Positions 10,136 to 20,833 of a stretch of 64,000 nt of DNA are shown piece after piece. The translations under genes were made by a program, and so were the position numbers. Where the stretch lies: NCBI GenBank assembly GCA_033032865.1, contig JAWHQI010000201.1, forward strand, positions 1,613,501 through 1,677,500, in the 5' to 3' direction. Within the stretch, counting starts at the first letter, position 1; every line of letters starts with the position of its first letter. The DNA is from Dactylorhiza incarnata. Lineage: Eukaryota > Streptophyta > Magnoliopsida > Asparagales > Orchidaceae. Below the pieces are notes generated by a model. That model was not told the origin of the DNA and did not search any database. It saw only the letters and a program-made list of their open reading frames with translations.

Positions 10136-11949
10136 ATGGGAGCAAAGCGCCAGCCGAAGCGACCTGCGAAAACTTCTGCTACCCGCTCCGAGGCCGCTCT
10201 GGCATTTCATTCGTCCGATCTCGAGTAATGTCGTTTGACAAAGGACGAATTGGATGAATTCGTTGAGAAGCATATGACTGACAGTCCGCTGCTCGCGCGG
10301 CTTCCGCTCCGTGATGAGCGGTTGAATTCTTCTGGTCCAAACCAAATCGCGATCCCAATCGACCACTTCGATTGTCGCTTCATGTTCCCCATCTCAATTG
10401 AGCTCGCCATGGTCTTTGACCATTATTGAGTTGTACCCGGCCAAATCTCCCCTAACTCGATGGCCGGGATTTGCAGCTTCATCTCCTACCTGCGGTCTGA
10501 GAGAGTCCGCTTCTCTATGGACCTTTTCAGGAAGATATTCTCGGTGCGGGCTATCCCGGACTCTGAGTCGAATGTCTTCATGGGACATCTCTACTTCGGC
10601 TGCCGCGGGTTGAAGATGGTCAACCTTGCGAACAAGGTCATAGCCTGGTCAGAGAGGTACTTGATTTTCGAAGGCCGACTTGGCCTGCTGAACCCGAACC
10701 CGCAAGTGCGGCCGGAGGAGACCTTTCAACAGGTCGTTATCAGCGAAGTCGAGAAGAAAACCTGCAAGCTTCTCGAGGATGAGCGGCTTAACGTAAGTTA
10801 TTACATCCCGCTACTTGCCGAGTTAGAGGATGTTCGGCCTGAAGATAGTAAGTTTTCCTTCAACCCGCTTCCGACTTTAATGTTGACCGCTCGATCTTTT
10901 GTGCTGACTCTTCTCTTTTTGCTGCCGAGGTCATTGTCCCTGCTAACAAGCCGGTCAGCCCGACCGGTTTGGTCTTAACTCAGACGGAGAAGAGAAAGAG
11001 ACAAGTCAGGAACTAGCCGGTGCCATCTGATGGGTAGGATTCGGCCTCCTCGGGCGACTTCTCCGCCCTTTGTTCCTTCAGCAAGGTGAAGGATTTAAAA
11101 GGCCATGCGGTCTTGACCTGGCATCCGGACGGCGACGGTGTCCAGGTCTCTACTGCGCTCCCCCACTGGGTGAACGAGAAGTCGGGCCGGCATGCTGAGG
11201 CCACCAGCATCGCCATGTTTGGCCGAAGGAACTTTAGGCGTTTGAGGAAGATTCCAGAAGAAGAGCTCGCCCGGGAGGCCGCGCGGGTTGGTGCTGAGAG
11301 CCTCATCACCAATGTCTTCATGGGAATGACCTTCAAAAGGTGGATCAAGGCGAATGATCACCTAGAGAAGGAAATTGCCGAGTTGAAGAAGGAAAATGCG
11401 CGGCTAAAGGAAGCCGAGTCGGTAAGTTATCACCTGGCCAACCATCCTTCTGAATTTTCTAGACCGCACGGTCTCTTACCTTACTCTTTTTTGCAGGAAA
11501 AGTATGACGAGACCGATCCGGTCTATCAAGAGGAACTCTTTCCTCATGTTGCCGAGGGAATCGACAATGCTTTCAACCGTCTACGGGAGCTCAAAGGGTT
11601 CGCGCCTGGTTTCGAGCATTTCACTTTCTCAGACGCCTACCCGATCTTGCAAAGGAAGTTAGAGAAGATCTGGCGGAAGGCCAAAGGAAAGAACAAAGTC
11701 GACGGATCCAGTTCAGAGGAAAGTGACGATGAGGATGATGAGGCCGAAGAACCCGCAGCGGCTAAGAGTGATGAGAATGGCTCGGAGTCTGAATCCAGCG
11801 ATTCCGAAGAAGGGACTGGGCGCAAGTCGGGCGGATTGAGCAGCTCATCCTCGTCGGGTAGCGAGGGATATTCACCTAACGTTTCAATTGATGGCAACGA
11901 ACACTCGAGTGCTCCTGCATCTAAGAATCTCAAGTCGGATAATCAATAG
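10136..11949 (+). pseudogene. Tat1 antisense accessory gene 2 (putative gypsy-type transposon domain)
   Basis: The frame starts MGAKRQPKRPAKTSATR, a basic N-terminus. A region of about 180 residues follows that resembles the plant 'putative gypsy type transposon' domain (PF04195), with landmarks PIDHFDCRFMFP and FSMDLFRKIFS. The C-terminal half is a helical, charged region (11086-11420) and a Glu/Asp/Ser tail (11690-11880). A likely intron at 11422-11496 (GTAAGT...TTGCAG, 75 bases) is in phase and divisible by three. A second intron is suggested near 10848-10929. Nonsense codons at 10226, 10427 and two near 11020-11030 make it a pseudogene. E gene 2 is its homologue. Unlike E, this copy has no intron after the FMFP block. 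The biochemical role of the domain is unknown to me. Confidence 0.65.
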
Positions 11950-13188
11950 TTGTATTTTGCTTTTTATTTTGAATAGTCGACGGCTTGATTTTGTTAGCCG
12001 ATCGGTTTAAAGTATAATGTAAGAATGTTTTGATAATGGAATGGAAAGCTTTTACCTGTCTATCTGTCTACTTTCTGCGACTTACTTGTGATTGTTGGCG
12101 ATCTCTTTCTGTGTTAGATAATTGACCCTTTTAACCAAGTCGTGCGACTTAATATTAACTCAACCGGTTAGGATAATGATCTTCACAGGATTCCGGTAAA
12201 GTAATCATTAGCAAAAAACCTATTCGCATAGCTTGTTTCTTCAATCCTGATCAAGTTGATTTGATTCATCCCGAGAAGGTGTTAACTATAATATTTTGTT
12301 AAGTAGTTGATGTGGTCTGGATATATAATCGAGCAGATAGGAATCCAAGTTCTGCCTGACCTTATTATGAATGCATTGTGATATCCAGGAAGCCGAACAT
12401 AACCAAGCCGCGCGGTTGTTACTAGACTCTGTATACTTGCTTTTCAGGATAAAAAATGCCAAGTCATAAGAACAATCAACAGACCGAGCGGCCAGTATTT
12501 TAACTCAAGCGACTTGCAACTAAGATTGCTGCAAGTCCCATCCCCATGAATGTAGCTAATAACCGATCAGGAAATTGAAACAATCAAGCCGTGCGACCAT
12601 AACCTGGCTTTGCGTAATTGTCTTGTAAGATAGAATATTAAGTCACAAGAAAAACAGTTGATAGACTGTGCGATTAATATTTAATCTGAACGATTTATAT
12701 GACAGCTTTATATAATATTAGCTGATAATCCGCACGGACTGCATACAATTTGTGCGATTAGTAGCTCTGACACTTGCAATGAGAATCATAATTGCTTGAT
12801 TGAAAAGAGCCTGTTATTAGCCGAACGGATCGAATTGAAACCCATAAAGACAGATTCACGATCCAAATGATGAGGTCGACCGGTCATGACTATGCTCGAT
12901 CCCCCGATATTTGCCTTATGATATTTTAATGGTGTCCTGTTTATTTCAAACCGTCCGGTCTGAAAACCAGACCGCATGACATCTTTGGGACCTGTTTATT
13001 TTAAACAGCCCGGTTTAATAATCAGACAGCCCGATAATCCTGATACCTGCTTATTTCAAACCGCCCGGTTTGAGTATCAAGTCGGCCGGTTTGTGATGTA
13101 CATAAGAGTCCTGCTTTTTTCTCCAAATGGTCTATAATGACCATATAAGAAGAGATAATTCCCTGTAACGCAATAAAAGATGACTACA
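11950..13188 (+). other. Tat1 non-coding spacer with scattered GCGGTC-like words
   Basis: About 1.2 kb downstream of antisense gene 2. I see no gene. It contains loosely spaced words such as CCGCGCGG (12410), CCGTCCGGTC (12951), CCGCCCGG (13061) and CGGCCGG (13083), so the Tat1 word theme continues outside the LTR. Confidence 0.6.
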
Positions 13189-13602
13189 GACTCAGATGAC
13201 CAAGTGGGTAGGTGGGCCTAGACGGCGAACATTGCTTTCCTCAAGTGGTCATAAGAGCTGTAGAAATAAAGAAAAAGACAAGTACATACCCAGATGACCA
13301 AGGGGGCAGGTGGGCCTAGGCGGCGAACATTGCTTTCCTCAAGTGGTCACAAGGGCTGTAAGCGACTCGACTGCTCTCTTGCCTAGGGCTACAAGCCGAG
13401 TTGATCAATTGGGCAGGTGGGCCTAGGCGGAGAACATTGCTTTCCTTAAAGAGATCAACTCAGTTGTGGGTCCCGCTTAGGCATCGCTTGAGAGTACCTA
13501 GGAGTATTCGATGGTCACAGACTAAGATGATCAGTTGGGCTGGTGTGGTTGTGCCGCGGGGGCTATACCGACATTGCTTTCCTCAGAAAGATCATCAAAG
13601 CT
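13189..13602 (+). repeat. Four spaced copies of a ~70 bp repeat in Tat1
   Basis: Four copies of a unit built on GATGACCAAG-GGG-AGGTGGGCCTAGG, then CGGCGAACATTGCTTTCCTC, then a GGTCATAAGAGCTGTA-like end. They begin near 13194, 13282, 13400 and 13524. The fourth is the most diverged (CCGCGGGGGCTATACCGACATTG). Copia B inserted at the end of the fourth copy, right after AGCTGTAAC. Confidence 0.75.
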
Positions 13603-13607
13603 GTAAC

Positions 13608-14884
13608 TGTGAAATTTTCGAATCTTTATGAAGTGAGCAGGAGTTAGTCAACTTATGGTTACAAGCCTAACAACTAGAAGCAAGTGGTGGCAAACAACTG
13701 ATCTTTATTGAAAGCAACTTCAAATTACACGGCAAGGCATGCTTGGCGAGACATGATTTCGCCAGCATAAAACACCAAAAGAAAAATTACAAAGTTGAAG
13801 ATAACACGAGACCGCGCGGTCTCCCCTTGCGACCTCAGCAACTCGCCAACCCGCAAACCGTAGCCGACCTCAGAACAACACCAGACCGCTGATCAGACCG
13901 CACCCTTCCTTTCGAACTCCTGATTCTCCCGAACTCCAGCACCACAACTCCAAGCCACAGACCGCCCGAACACTTTCAGAGGAAGAGGTGATCACTGCTG
14001 CCCGCACTATCTACAGAAGCTGCACAAGAAGAGTTCAATCAGCAGACCGCCCGGTCAGATAATCTCAGACCGCAGGAAAGAAGAAAGTTCAGCTTACACT
14101 TGGTGTGTGTTAATTATTGCTGCCTATGGGTCCTATTTATAGGCGTGAGACCTGATCCAGTCACCATCCTATAAGATAGGATCACCGCCCTCCAGACCGC
14201 GTGACCTGACCGGTCACACCGCGCGATCAGCAATAGTACTCCTGCTTCATTTTGGTGAACTCGCCAGCTTCAACATCAACCATGAGAGACCGCCACTCTT
14301 ACAGCAGATCGCTACTCCAAAAGGAGATCGCTAGACCGCCTGAAGCTGTTCACCCCCTGTGTTCGCCAGAGACCGCGAACACAGCCAGTTCGCCATCATA
14401 CTGCGAACTTCTGTCCGCATGCCGGTCTCCACCTGAGACCGCGAACAGCGACCAGCTCGCATACCAGCCTCCTCCTGAGACCGCGAACTGAGACCGCGCG
14501 ACTAAGACCCTTAGTCCGCGACTACCACCAGAAAGCCCGGTCAGCCACCAGACCGCATTCTGGAGAAAACCTGGAACAAGCTGTGCGGTCACACCAGACC
14601 GCCACAGCCTTGAAGAGGACAGCACGCCATGCGGTCACGCACAGACCGCGCACACCTGAAGACAAACAGCCCGCCATGCGATCAGAGACAGACCGCACGG
14701 CCTTCACCTTCAGCCGCCTTGGACCAGAAACCAGCGGCCAAACCAGAGGACCGCAGCTAGGCTTAGACAAGCCAGACCGCAGCGGCAGACCGCCAGGTCG
14801 TGCGGTCACACCAGACCGCCCGACCTCCTCCCAGACCGTCCAGGCCCAAAGGCCCTCCAAACTTCCACTTCAACAATTTCAACA
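13608..14884 (-). repeat. 3' LTR of Copia B
   Basis: Termini on the minus strand are TGTTGAAATTG and AATTTCACA. It has a minus-strand TATA box in CCTATAAATAGG at 14134-14141. I counted by eye about 21 GACCGC and 4 GCGGTC words between 13809 and 14830, on both sides of the TATA box. Short ORFs across this LTR (14252-14860) reflect the GC-rich word repeats and are not genes. Confidence 0.92.
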
Positions 14885-14900
14885 CTCCCCCTTGAAGTGG
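14885..14900 (-). other. Polypurine tract of Copia B
   Basis: The minus strand reads CACTTCAAGGGGGAG immediately before the 3' LTR start TGTTGAAATTG, the normal plus-strand primer position. Confidence 0.85.
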
Positions 14901-14929
14901 GAAGTTGAAACTAGCCCCAGTAAGCTCCT

Positions 14930-17042
14930 TAGCCGTGTGAACGGCCCCTTTGCCAGCGCCTTTGTGAAGATGTCTGCGACATTGTCCGCACTCCGCACAT
15001 GCCCGACCGAAAGAGATCCCTCCAGCACCTTCTCCCGTATGAAGTGGTGCTCGATCTTGATATGCTTGGTCCTCGCGTGACAAACTGGATTGGTAACAGT
15101 TTGAGAGCACTCTCGTTGTCACCGCGTAGCAGAGTCGGCTCCCGAACATCCTTGTGGACGTCTCCCACCAACCACCTAAGCAAGATGGCTTCCTAAGCTG
15201 CCAAGGCCGAAGCCTTGTATTCCGCTTCCGTGGTGGAGACCGACACGGAATCCTACTTCTTGCTGCACCATGATATAGCTGTAGGGCCCGCCATGAAGAC
15301 GAATCCAGACGTCGACTTCCGATCATCCGAATCTCCCCCGTAATCAGCATCCATGAACCCGTGCACCTCGAAGCCCGCATCCCTCCTGTACAGGAGACCC
15401 ATGTCCGAGGTCGCCTTGACATACTTCAAAATGTTCTTGGCCGCTAGCAGATGAGGTACCAGTGGCTCCGCCATATATCGACTCACTCTGCCAACTGCAT
15501 ATGCAATATCCGGCCTCGTGATCGTCAGATAGATCAAGCTCCCAACCAGAGCTCGGAACACCAACGGATCTTGCATAATCCTCCCCTCATCCTTCCGAAA
15601 CTTCATAGCCTTCTCCAGAGGTGTGGAAGTGCACTTCCCTTCCTTCATGCCGAATCGCTCCACGATCCGCTCCGCATATCCGGCCTGGGTCACCAGCACT
15701 CCACCTTCCTTCCTCTGCACCTCGAGTCCAAGGAAGTGGTGAAGCTCACCTAAGTCCTTCATCTCGAACCTGATAGACAGCTCGGCCTGAAGCTGCGCTA
15801 CCTCCTCCTTCGAGTTCCCCGTCACGATCATATCGTCGATGTATAGCAGCACGATGACTTGAAGCTCCCCGCTCTTCTTGACGAACAAGCTTGAGTCTGA
15901 GTCTGAAGCAAAAATCCACAGAATAGCGGATATTCTGCGATCTTCCTGTACCACGCCCTCAGCGCTTTCTTCAACCCATACAGAGCCTTCTTCAGCTTGC
16001 AGACATGCTCCGGAAAATCTTCAGACACAAAGCCTGGTGGCTGGACCATGAAGATGTCCTTGTCAATCTCGTCGTACAAGAAAGCGTTCTTGACGTCGAG
16101 CTGCCAAATCTCCCATCCACTAAAAGCCGCCAAGGCAATGATGAATCGAACTGAAGTCATTTTTGCCACCGGACTGAAAGTCTCCTCGTAGTCTTCACCG
16201 TACTGCTGCGAGAACCCCCGAGCTATAAGGCGAGCCTTGTATCGCTCGATGCTACCGTCATCCTTCTTCTTAAGCTTGTAGACCCATTTGCATGTAACAG
16301 GAGTGGTGCCCTTGGGCTTGGGCACAAGAGACCAGGTCTCATTCTTCTCAAGAGCTGCCATCTCTTCTTGCATTGCAACGTCCCACTCCTTCACGCCTCT
16401 GGCCTTCTCAAAGATCGACGGCTCCCTCTCATCCAAGGGACAAGCGAAGAAACATGAGACGAAGCTCACTGCGTTTCCTCCTGTATAGCGATCAGGGGCG
16501 ACGATCGCTTGCTTCGACCTCCTCAGCTCCTTCCCCTGAACCGCATTATCTCCAGCTGCTTCTTCTCTAGCTCCTCTTCCAGACGTGCTAGGAGCATCGC
16601 TCCCCCTGCTCCCTGAACTAGAAGCCCCCGTCTCGGAACTAGAATGAGATGGTCCACCTGGTGACACAGGTAGCTCCACCTGAAGATCCTCCACATCTTT
16701 CTCTGGCACTTCCATCCTGCTTTCTGGTAGCTCCACATCAGAAGACCCCTTGTAAGATGTCACCTCATCGAACACGACATCGCGAGATACAACAAACCTC
16801 CGCGTCTCCGGGTCCATGCACTTCCATCCTTTCTTCCACTCATCGTATCCCACGAAGACTAGCTTCCTTTTTTTCGCATCTAGCTTCGTCCGAAGAGCAT
16901 CGGGAACATGCACGTAGCAGGTGGATCCAAACACCCTAAGATGTGCCACGCTTGGCTTCTCTTTGAACATCATCTCATGCGGAGTCAACATGTTGATGGG
17001 ACTCAGAGGCATCCTGTTGATGACGTAGGCGGCACAAGACAT
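14930..17042 (-). pseudogene. pol: Copia B pol: integrase C-terminus, reverse transcriptase, RNase H
   Basis: From 17042 the frame reads the end of integrase, a linker (WKCMDPETRRFVVSRDVVFDE) and the reverse transcriptase, with KARLIARGFSQ, QLDVKNAFLYDEI, KALYGLK and the catalytic YIDDMI block. It continues into RNase H (FMDADYGGD, TTEAEYKA). The frame breaks at a T-run near 15910-15916, with the catalytic block in the other frame. Two TAG codons fall near 15253 and 15200, and another frameshift lies near 15080-15095. Reverse transcriptase copies element RNA to DNA, and RNase H degrades the template. The Tyr-x-Asp-Asp catalytic motif itself is intact, but the polyprotein cannot be made in one piece. 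Confidence 0.9.
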
Positions 17043-17051
17043 TCCCTCCGC

Positions 17052-17804
17052 CTAGAAGGACTTTGGGATACTCTTGGCATGCAGCCAACACTTGCAGGTC
17101 TCCGTCAGATGACGGATCTTCCGCTCTGCAACCCCGTTCTGCAGTGGAGTTTGTGCACAAGTGAGCTCCCTTCGGATGCCCGCCTTCCTGCAAAAAGTAG
17201 AGAACTCACTGGAGGTGAACTCCCCTCCGTTGTCAGTCCTCAGATTCTTCACCCGCAGTCTTAGCCGACCCTCCACGAGCTCCTTGAACTCCACAAACTT
17301 GGCAAACGCCTCCGCCTTCTCCTTCAGGAAATAAACCCAGACATATCTGGTGTAATCATCGATTAACACCAGCATATATCTGCTGCCTCTGAGGCTTGGT
17401 GTAGCAGTTGGTCCCATCAAGTCACCGTGGATGCACTCAAACGGCACAATACTCCTTGTCCGCGACTTGTCAAACGGTAGCCGATGAGACTTGCTGAACT
17501 GACATCCCGCGCAAACATGACCTTCACCGTAGGAAGATAGACTTGGCAGGCCCTTGACCAGACCTCTCACCGCCATAGCTTTCAGCTTGTCCATTCCTAC
17601 GTGCTCCAACCTCTCATGCCATATAACGGCACAATCATTCGTCTTCATCTTGTCGACGTAGGAACTTGTTGATAAAACAAACAAGTCCTTTGCCCATCTC
17701 CCGACATGGACGACCTCGGCCTTTACAGCCTCAAAATTGCGTAGAAACTTTACTTTTGTTGGGCCGAACAGAACGTGATACCCAGCATCTACAATGTTGG
17801 TCAT
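17052..17804 (-). pseudogene. pol: Copia B pol: GAG-pre-integrase and integrase core
   Basis: Contains the pre-integrase zinc region (HERLEHVGMDKLKAMA, CAGCQFSKSHRLPF), then the integrase core with D in IHGDLMGP, D in RTDNGGEF and E in NGVAERKIR. This is the DDE set that joins cDNA to the target. A TAG at 17052-17054 interrupts it; the next codons continue in the same frame at 17042, so this is a point nonsense change. Upstream, the junction to gag is a frameshift in an A-run near 17817-17822 (one base short in this copy). The region is otherwise well preserved. Confidence 0.9.
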
Positions 17805-18949
17805 GGAGAAGAGGTTTTCCTCATACCAGGCACGTGATAGACACTCTTCAAAGTAAGTGGCCCTCTATCACTGCCCAAGGAAACAACCCCCACCTTCTCT
17901 ACTGGATGCATAGTATTATCAGCAGTAATGATTGCATTGTTACCTGTATAGGGCTGTGCAGAAGAAAGCTTGGTCTCGTCTCCGGTAAGGTGATCACCAC
18001 ACCCCGAGTCCACGATCCAGTCTTCCAGATAATTGATAGGAGTAGAAGCTCCAACAGAAGCCGAGAAGGCTCCTCCCCAACCTCCTTCAAATTGTCTGGC
18101 CTCAACTTCCTCCTTCTCCGCAGTATGCCCAGCTTGGGTGACCATCTTGCAATCCTTCTTGATATGGCCATACTTGCCACACTTGAAGCATTTCGGACCT
18201 TCCCCCTTCTTCTTCCCGTCAGCCTTGGGAGCATACCCCCTTTCATGCTGCCCAGAATTTGAAGGCCCATAGCCTCCTCCAGCGGTCTTCTTCTTCTTAT
18301 CCCACTTCTTCTTCTTCCCTGAGAAGAGCACTTCGCCATCTCCCCCAGCCACCGACATCCCCGCCATTTTCCTTGCCAAACCTTCTTGCTATGCAAGCAA
18401 GTTCTCCAGCTCCAACAGAGACGGCTGATTTGCCCACCCCTGCACCGACGTCACAAAGGCAATATATTCCTTCCGCAAGCCGCGGATGATGTGCCTCTTC
18501 AGCTTCGCCTCAGAGATAGGCTCATCAGGATCTAATGCTGAGATTTCAGCGCACAAGTTCTTCATCTTCAGAAAGAAAGTGGAGATAGAAAGATCTCCCT
18601 GAGCCGACCTTGCCAACTCATTCTCCAAGAACTGTAGCCTTGCTACATTCTTCTTGTTAAACAGCCCATCCAGGGCTCTCCAGATCTCCGCAGCTGATCC
18701 GCATCCCAGAATGTGATCAAACAGATCCGGTGAGATTGCTCTCTTCAGAGTGAACTCTGCCTTCGCATTCGTCCTCCTCCAAGTTCTCACCTCAGCCCCA
18801 TTATCTCCTTCTGGGACAACTTCCCGCATCTGATCTCCTCCAACTACCTCCCAAAGGTCTTCATCTAGAAGATAGCTTTGCATACACGACTTCCACTTCT
18901 TGAAGTTAGTCGATGTAAGCATCTCAATTCCAAGACCCCTCGCTTCCAT
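17801..18949 (-). pseudogene. gag: Copia B gag and protease
   Basis: The frame starts MEARGLGIEMLTSTNFKKW at 18949, shortly after the primer site, and carries a Copia gag (UBN2-type) core: SYLLDEDLWEVV, EIWRALDGLF and LARSAQGDLSISTFFLKMKN. A TAG at 18389-18391 splits it and the frame continues unchanged. Then come a lysine-rich stretch, the CCHC zinc knuckle CFKCGKYGHIKKDC and the protease active-site block WIVDSGCGDH. Gag packages the RNA and the aspartic protease cuts the polyprotein. Length and order match autonomous Copia elements. Confidence 0.92.
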
Positions 18950-19020
18950 TGCTCTAACACTAGTTCCTTCTTCACAAAGGCGATGGCTACTCTAAGTCAC
19001 TCACTGCTCAACCACTCCAA

Positions 19021-19036
19021 CCTAGCTCTGATACCA
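19021..19036 (-). other. Primer binding site of Copia B
   Basis: The minus strand reads TGGTATCAGAGCTAGG directly after the LTR end CACA. This is a perfect initiator-Met-tRNA type primer site. Confidence 0.95.
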
Positions 19037-20312
19037 TGTGAAATTTTCGAATCTTTATGAAGTGAGCAGGAGTTAGTCAACTTAGAGTTACAAGCCAAAC
19101 AACCAGAAGCAAGTGGAGGCAAACAACTGATCTTTATTGAAAGCAACTTCAAATTACACGGCAAGGCATGCTTGGCGAGACATGATTTTGCCAGCACAAA
19201 ACACCAAAAGAAAAATTACAAAGTTGAAGATAACACGAGACCGCGCGGTCTCCCCTTGCGACCTCAGCAACTCACCAACCCGCAAACCGCAACCGACCTC
19301 AGAACAACACCAGACTGCTGATCAGACCGCACCCTTCCTTTCAAACTCCTGATTCTCAAGAACTCCAGCACCACAACTCCAAGCCGCAGACCGCCCGAAC
19401 ACTTTCAGAGGAAGAGGTGATCGCTGCTGCCCGCACTATCCGCAGAAGCTGCACAAGAAGAGTTCAATCAGCAGACCGCCCGGTCAGATAATCTCAGACC
19501 GCAGGAAAGAAGAAAGTTCAACTTACACTTGGTGTGTGTTAATTATTGCTGCCGATGGGTCCTATTTATAGGCGTGAGACCTGATCCAGTCACCACCCTA
19601 TGAGATAGGATCACCACCCTCCAGACCGCGCGACCTGACCGGTCACACCGCGCGATCAGCAATAGTACTCCTGCTTCATTTTGGTGAACTCGCCAGCTTC
19701 AACATCAACCATGAGAGACCGCCACTCTCACAGCAGATCGTGACTCCAAAAGGAGATCGCCAGACCGCCTGAAGCTGTTCACCCTCTGTGTTTGCCAGAG
19801 ACCGCGAACACTGCCAGTTCGCCATTAGACCGCGAACTTCTGTCCGCATGCCGGTCTCCACCTGAGACTACGAACAGCGACCAACTCGCATACCAGCCTC
19901 CTCCTGAGACCGCGAACTGAGACCGCGCAACTAAGACCCTTAGTCCGCGACTACCACCAGAAAGCCGGTCAGCCACCAGACCGCATTCTAGAGAAAACTT
20001 GGAACAAGCTGTGCAGTCACACCAGACCGCCACAACCTTGAAGAGGACAGCACGCCATGCGGTCACGCACAGACTGCGCACACCTGAAGACGAACAGCCC
20101 GCCATGCGATCAGAGACAGACCGCACGGCCTTTACCTTCAGCCGCCATGGACCAGAAACCAGCGGCCAAACCAGAGGACAGCAACTAGGCTTAGACAAGC
20201 CAGACCGCAGTGGCAGACCGCCAGGTCGTGCGGTCACACCAGACCGCCCGACCTCCTCCCAGACCGCCCAGGTCCAAAGGCCCTCCAAACTTCCACTTCA
20301 ACAATTTCAACA
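19037..20312 (-). repeat. 5' LTR of Copia B
   Basis: 1,276 bases, with the same termini, TATA box (19563-19570) and dense GACCGC/GCGGTC words as the left LTR. By position it would hold the active promoter. Differences from the left copy are scattered single substitutions (for example several CG to CA or TG changes), a pattern expected from methylated CpG decay. Confidence 0.92.
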
Positions 20313-20688
20313 GTAACTATATCTCTCTCGGGGCATGATAGAGCCAACATTCATTTAGACCTCCCTTGATGCAGGGGTGTGTTGGATATCAGCCGGGATC
20401 CATGGTTCCGAAGACCACCGCACGGGAATTGGCAAGCTACGACTACACATGTGCGAAAACTCTCCGCTACACATGATCTTCATGGTTTTACGCTAATGAC
20501 TACAATCTGAGGGGGTTCGAGCAGAACTTGGCGATGTCTCCACGGTTCAGTGTGGTTGATATATAAGAAAAATGTAAAAAGGAAACATCAGACATGGAGA
20601 AGGGTCAGTATGGGGCTTCTTATTGAAATATCTAAAAAATTGCGGGAAAGTAAAGAAGGCATTTTAAGGATAGAACCGTTTAAGATTG
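20313..20688 (-). other. Tat1 sequence between pol end and Copia B
   Basis: Resumes Tat1 after the GTAAC duplication. It has no coding potential that I can support, and it lies just 3' of the Tat1 pol stop on the minus strand. Confidence 0.6.
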
Positions 20689-20833
20689 TCACCGCTCCAG
20701 GTGCGTGAGGTCTTCTCCTTCACTTGTTTGGAGGCGGTAAGCCCTACGTTTTAGTACCTCCTTGACGATGAAAGGTCCAGCCCAATTAGGATTTAGCTTC
20801 CCGACATTGCCTGCTCTGGCTATCAAAACATTT
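20689..20833 (-). pseudogene. pol: Tat-type Gypsy integrase C-terminus fragment
   Basis: About 48 residues ending at a stop at 20689-20691. The block ARAGNVGKLNPNWAGPF followed by IVKEVLKRRAYRL is characteristic of the C-terminal end of Tat-type Gypsy polyproteins. Residues further upstream on this strand (past about 20833) no longer look like pol and the DNA turns AT-rich, so the gene is cut there. It is the only pol evidence for Tat1 and shows that genes 1 and 2 run antisense to pol. Confidence 0.75.

Larger units (their letters stand above)
13608..20312 (-). mobile_element. Complete but degenerate Copia retrotransposon (B)
   Basis: A 6,705-base element flanked by perfect GTAAC duplications (13603-13607 and 20313-20317). 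LTRs at 13608-14884 and 19037-20312 are near-identical in length and differ by a modest number of visible substitutions. On the minus strand it has 5' LTR, primer site, gag with zinc knuckle, protease, integrase, reverse transcriptase, RNase H, polypurine tract and 3' LTR, which is the Copia order (integrase before reverse transcriptase). It is inserted in Tat1 and so is younger than it. Several stops and two or three frameshifts inactivate pol. I do not assign a Copia lineage. Confidence 0.95.
6826..20833 (-). mobile_element. Tat-type Gypsy element with antisense accessory genes (Tat1), truncated
   Basis: A minus-strand element whose 3' LTR is at 6826-7600 and whose only visible pol piece is an integrase C-terminus at 20689-20833. 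Between pol and the LTR lie two genes on the opposite strand (7733-11949). This order, pol then antisense ORFs then LTR, is known for Tat relatives such as Grande, RIRE2 and Retand. A Copia element (B) is inserted at 13603-13607. The 6826 boundary is firm because the same LTR start occurs at 63749 with unrelated flanking sequence. The right end is truncated near 20833, where AT-rich DNA begins. Visible length without B is about 7.3 kb. Confidence 0.72.

Noticed and set aside
14252..14860. Several overlapping ORFs on both strands, repeated at 19676-20316
   Set aside because: They lie wholly within the Copia B LTRs and reflect stop-poor GC-rich word repeats. The same frames in the other LTR are interrupted.
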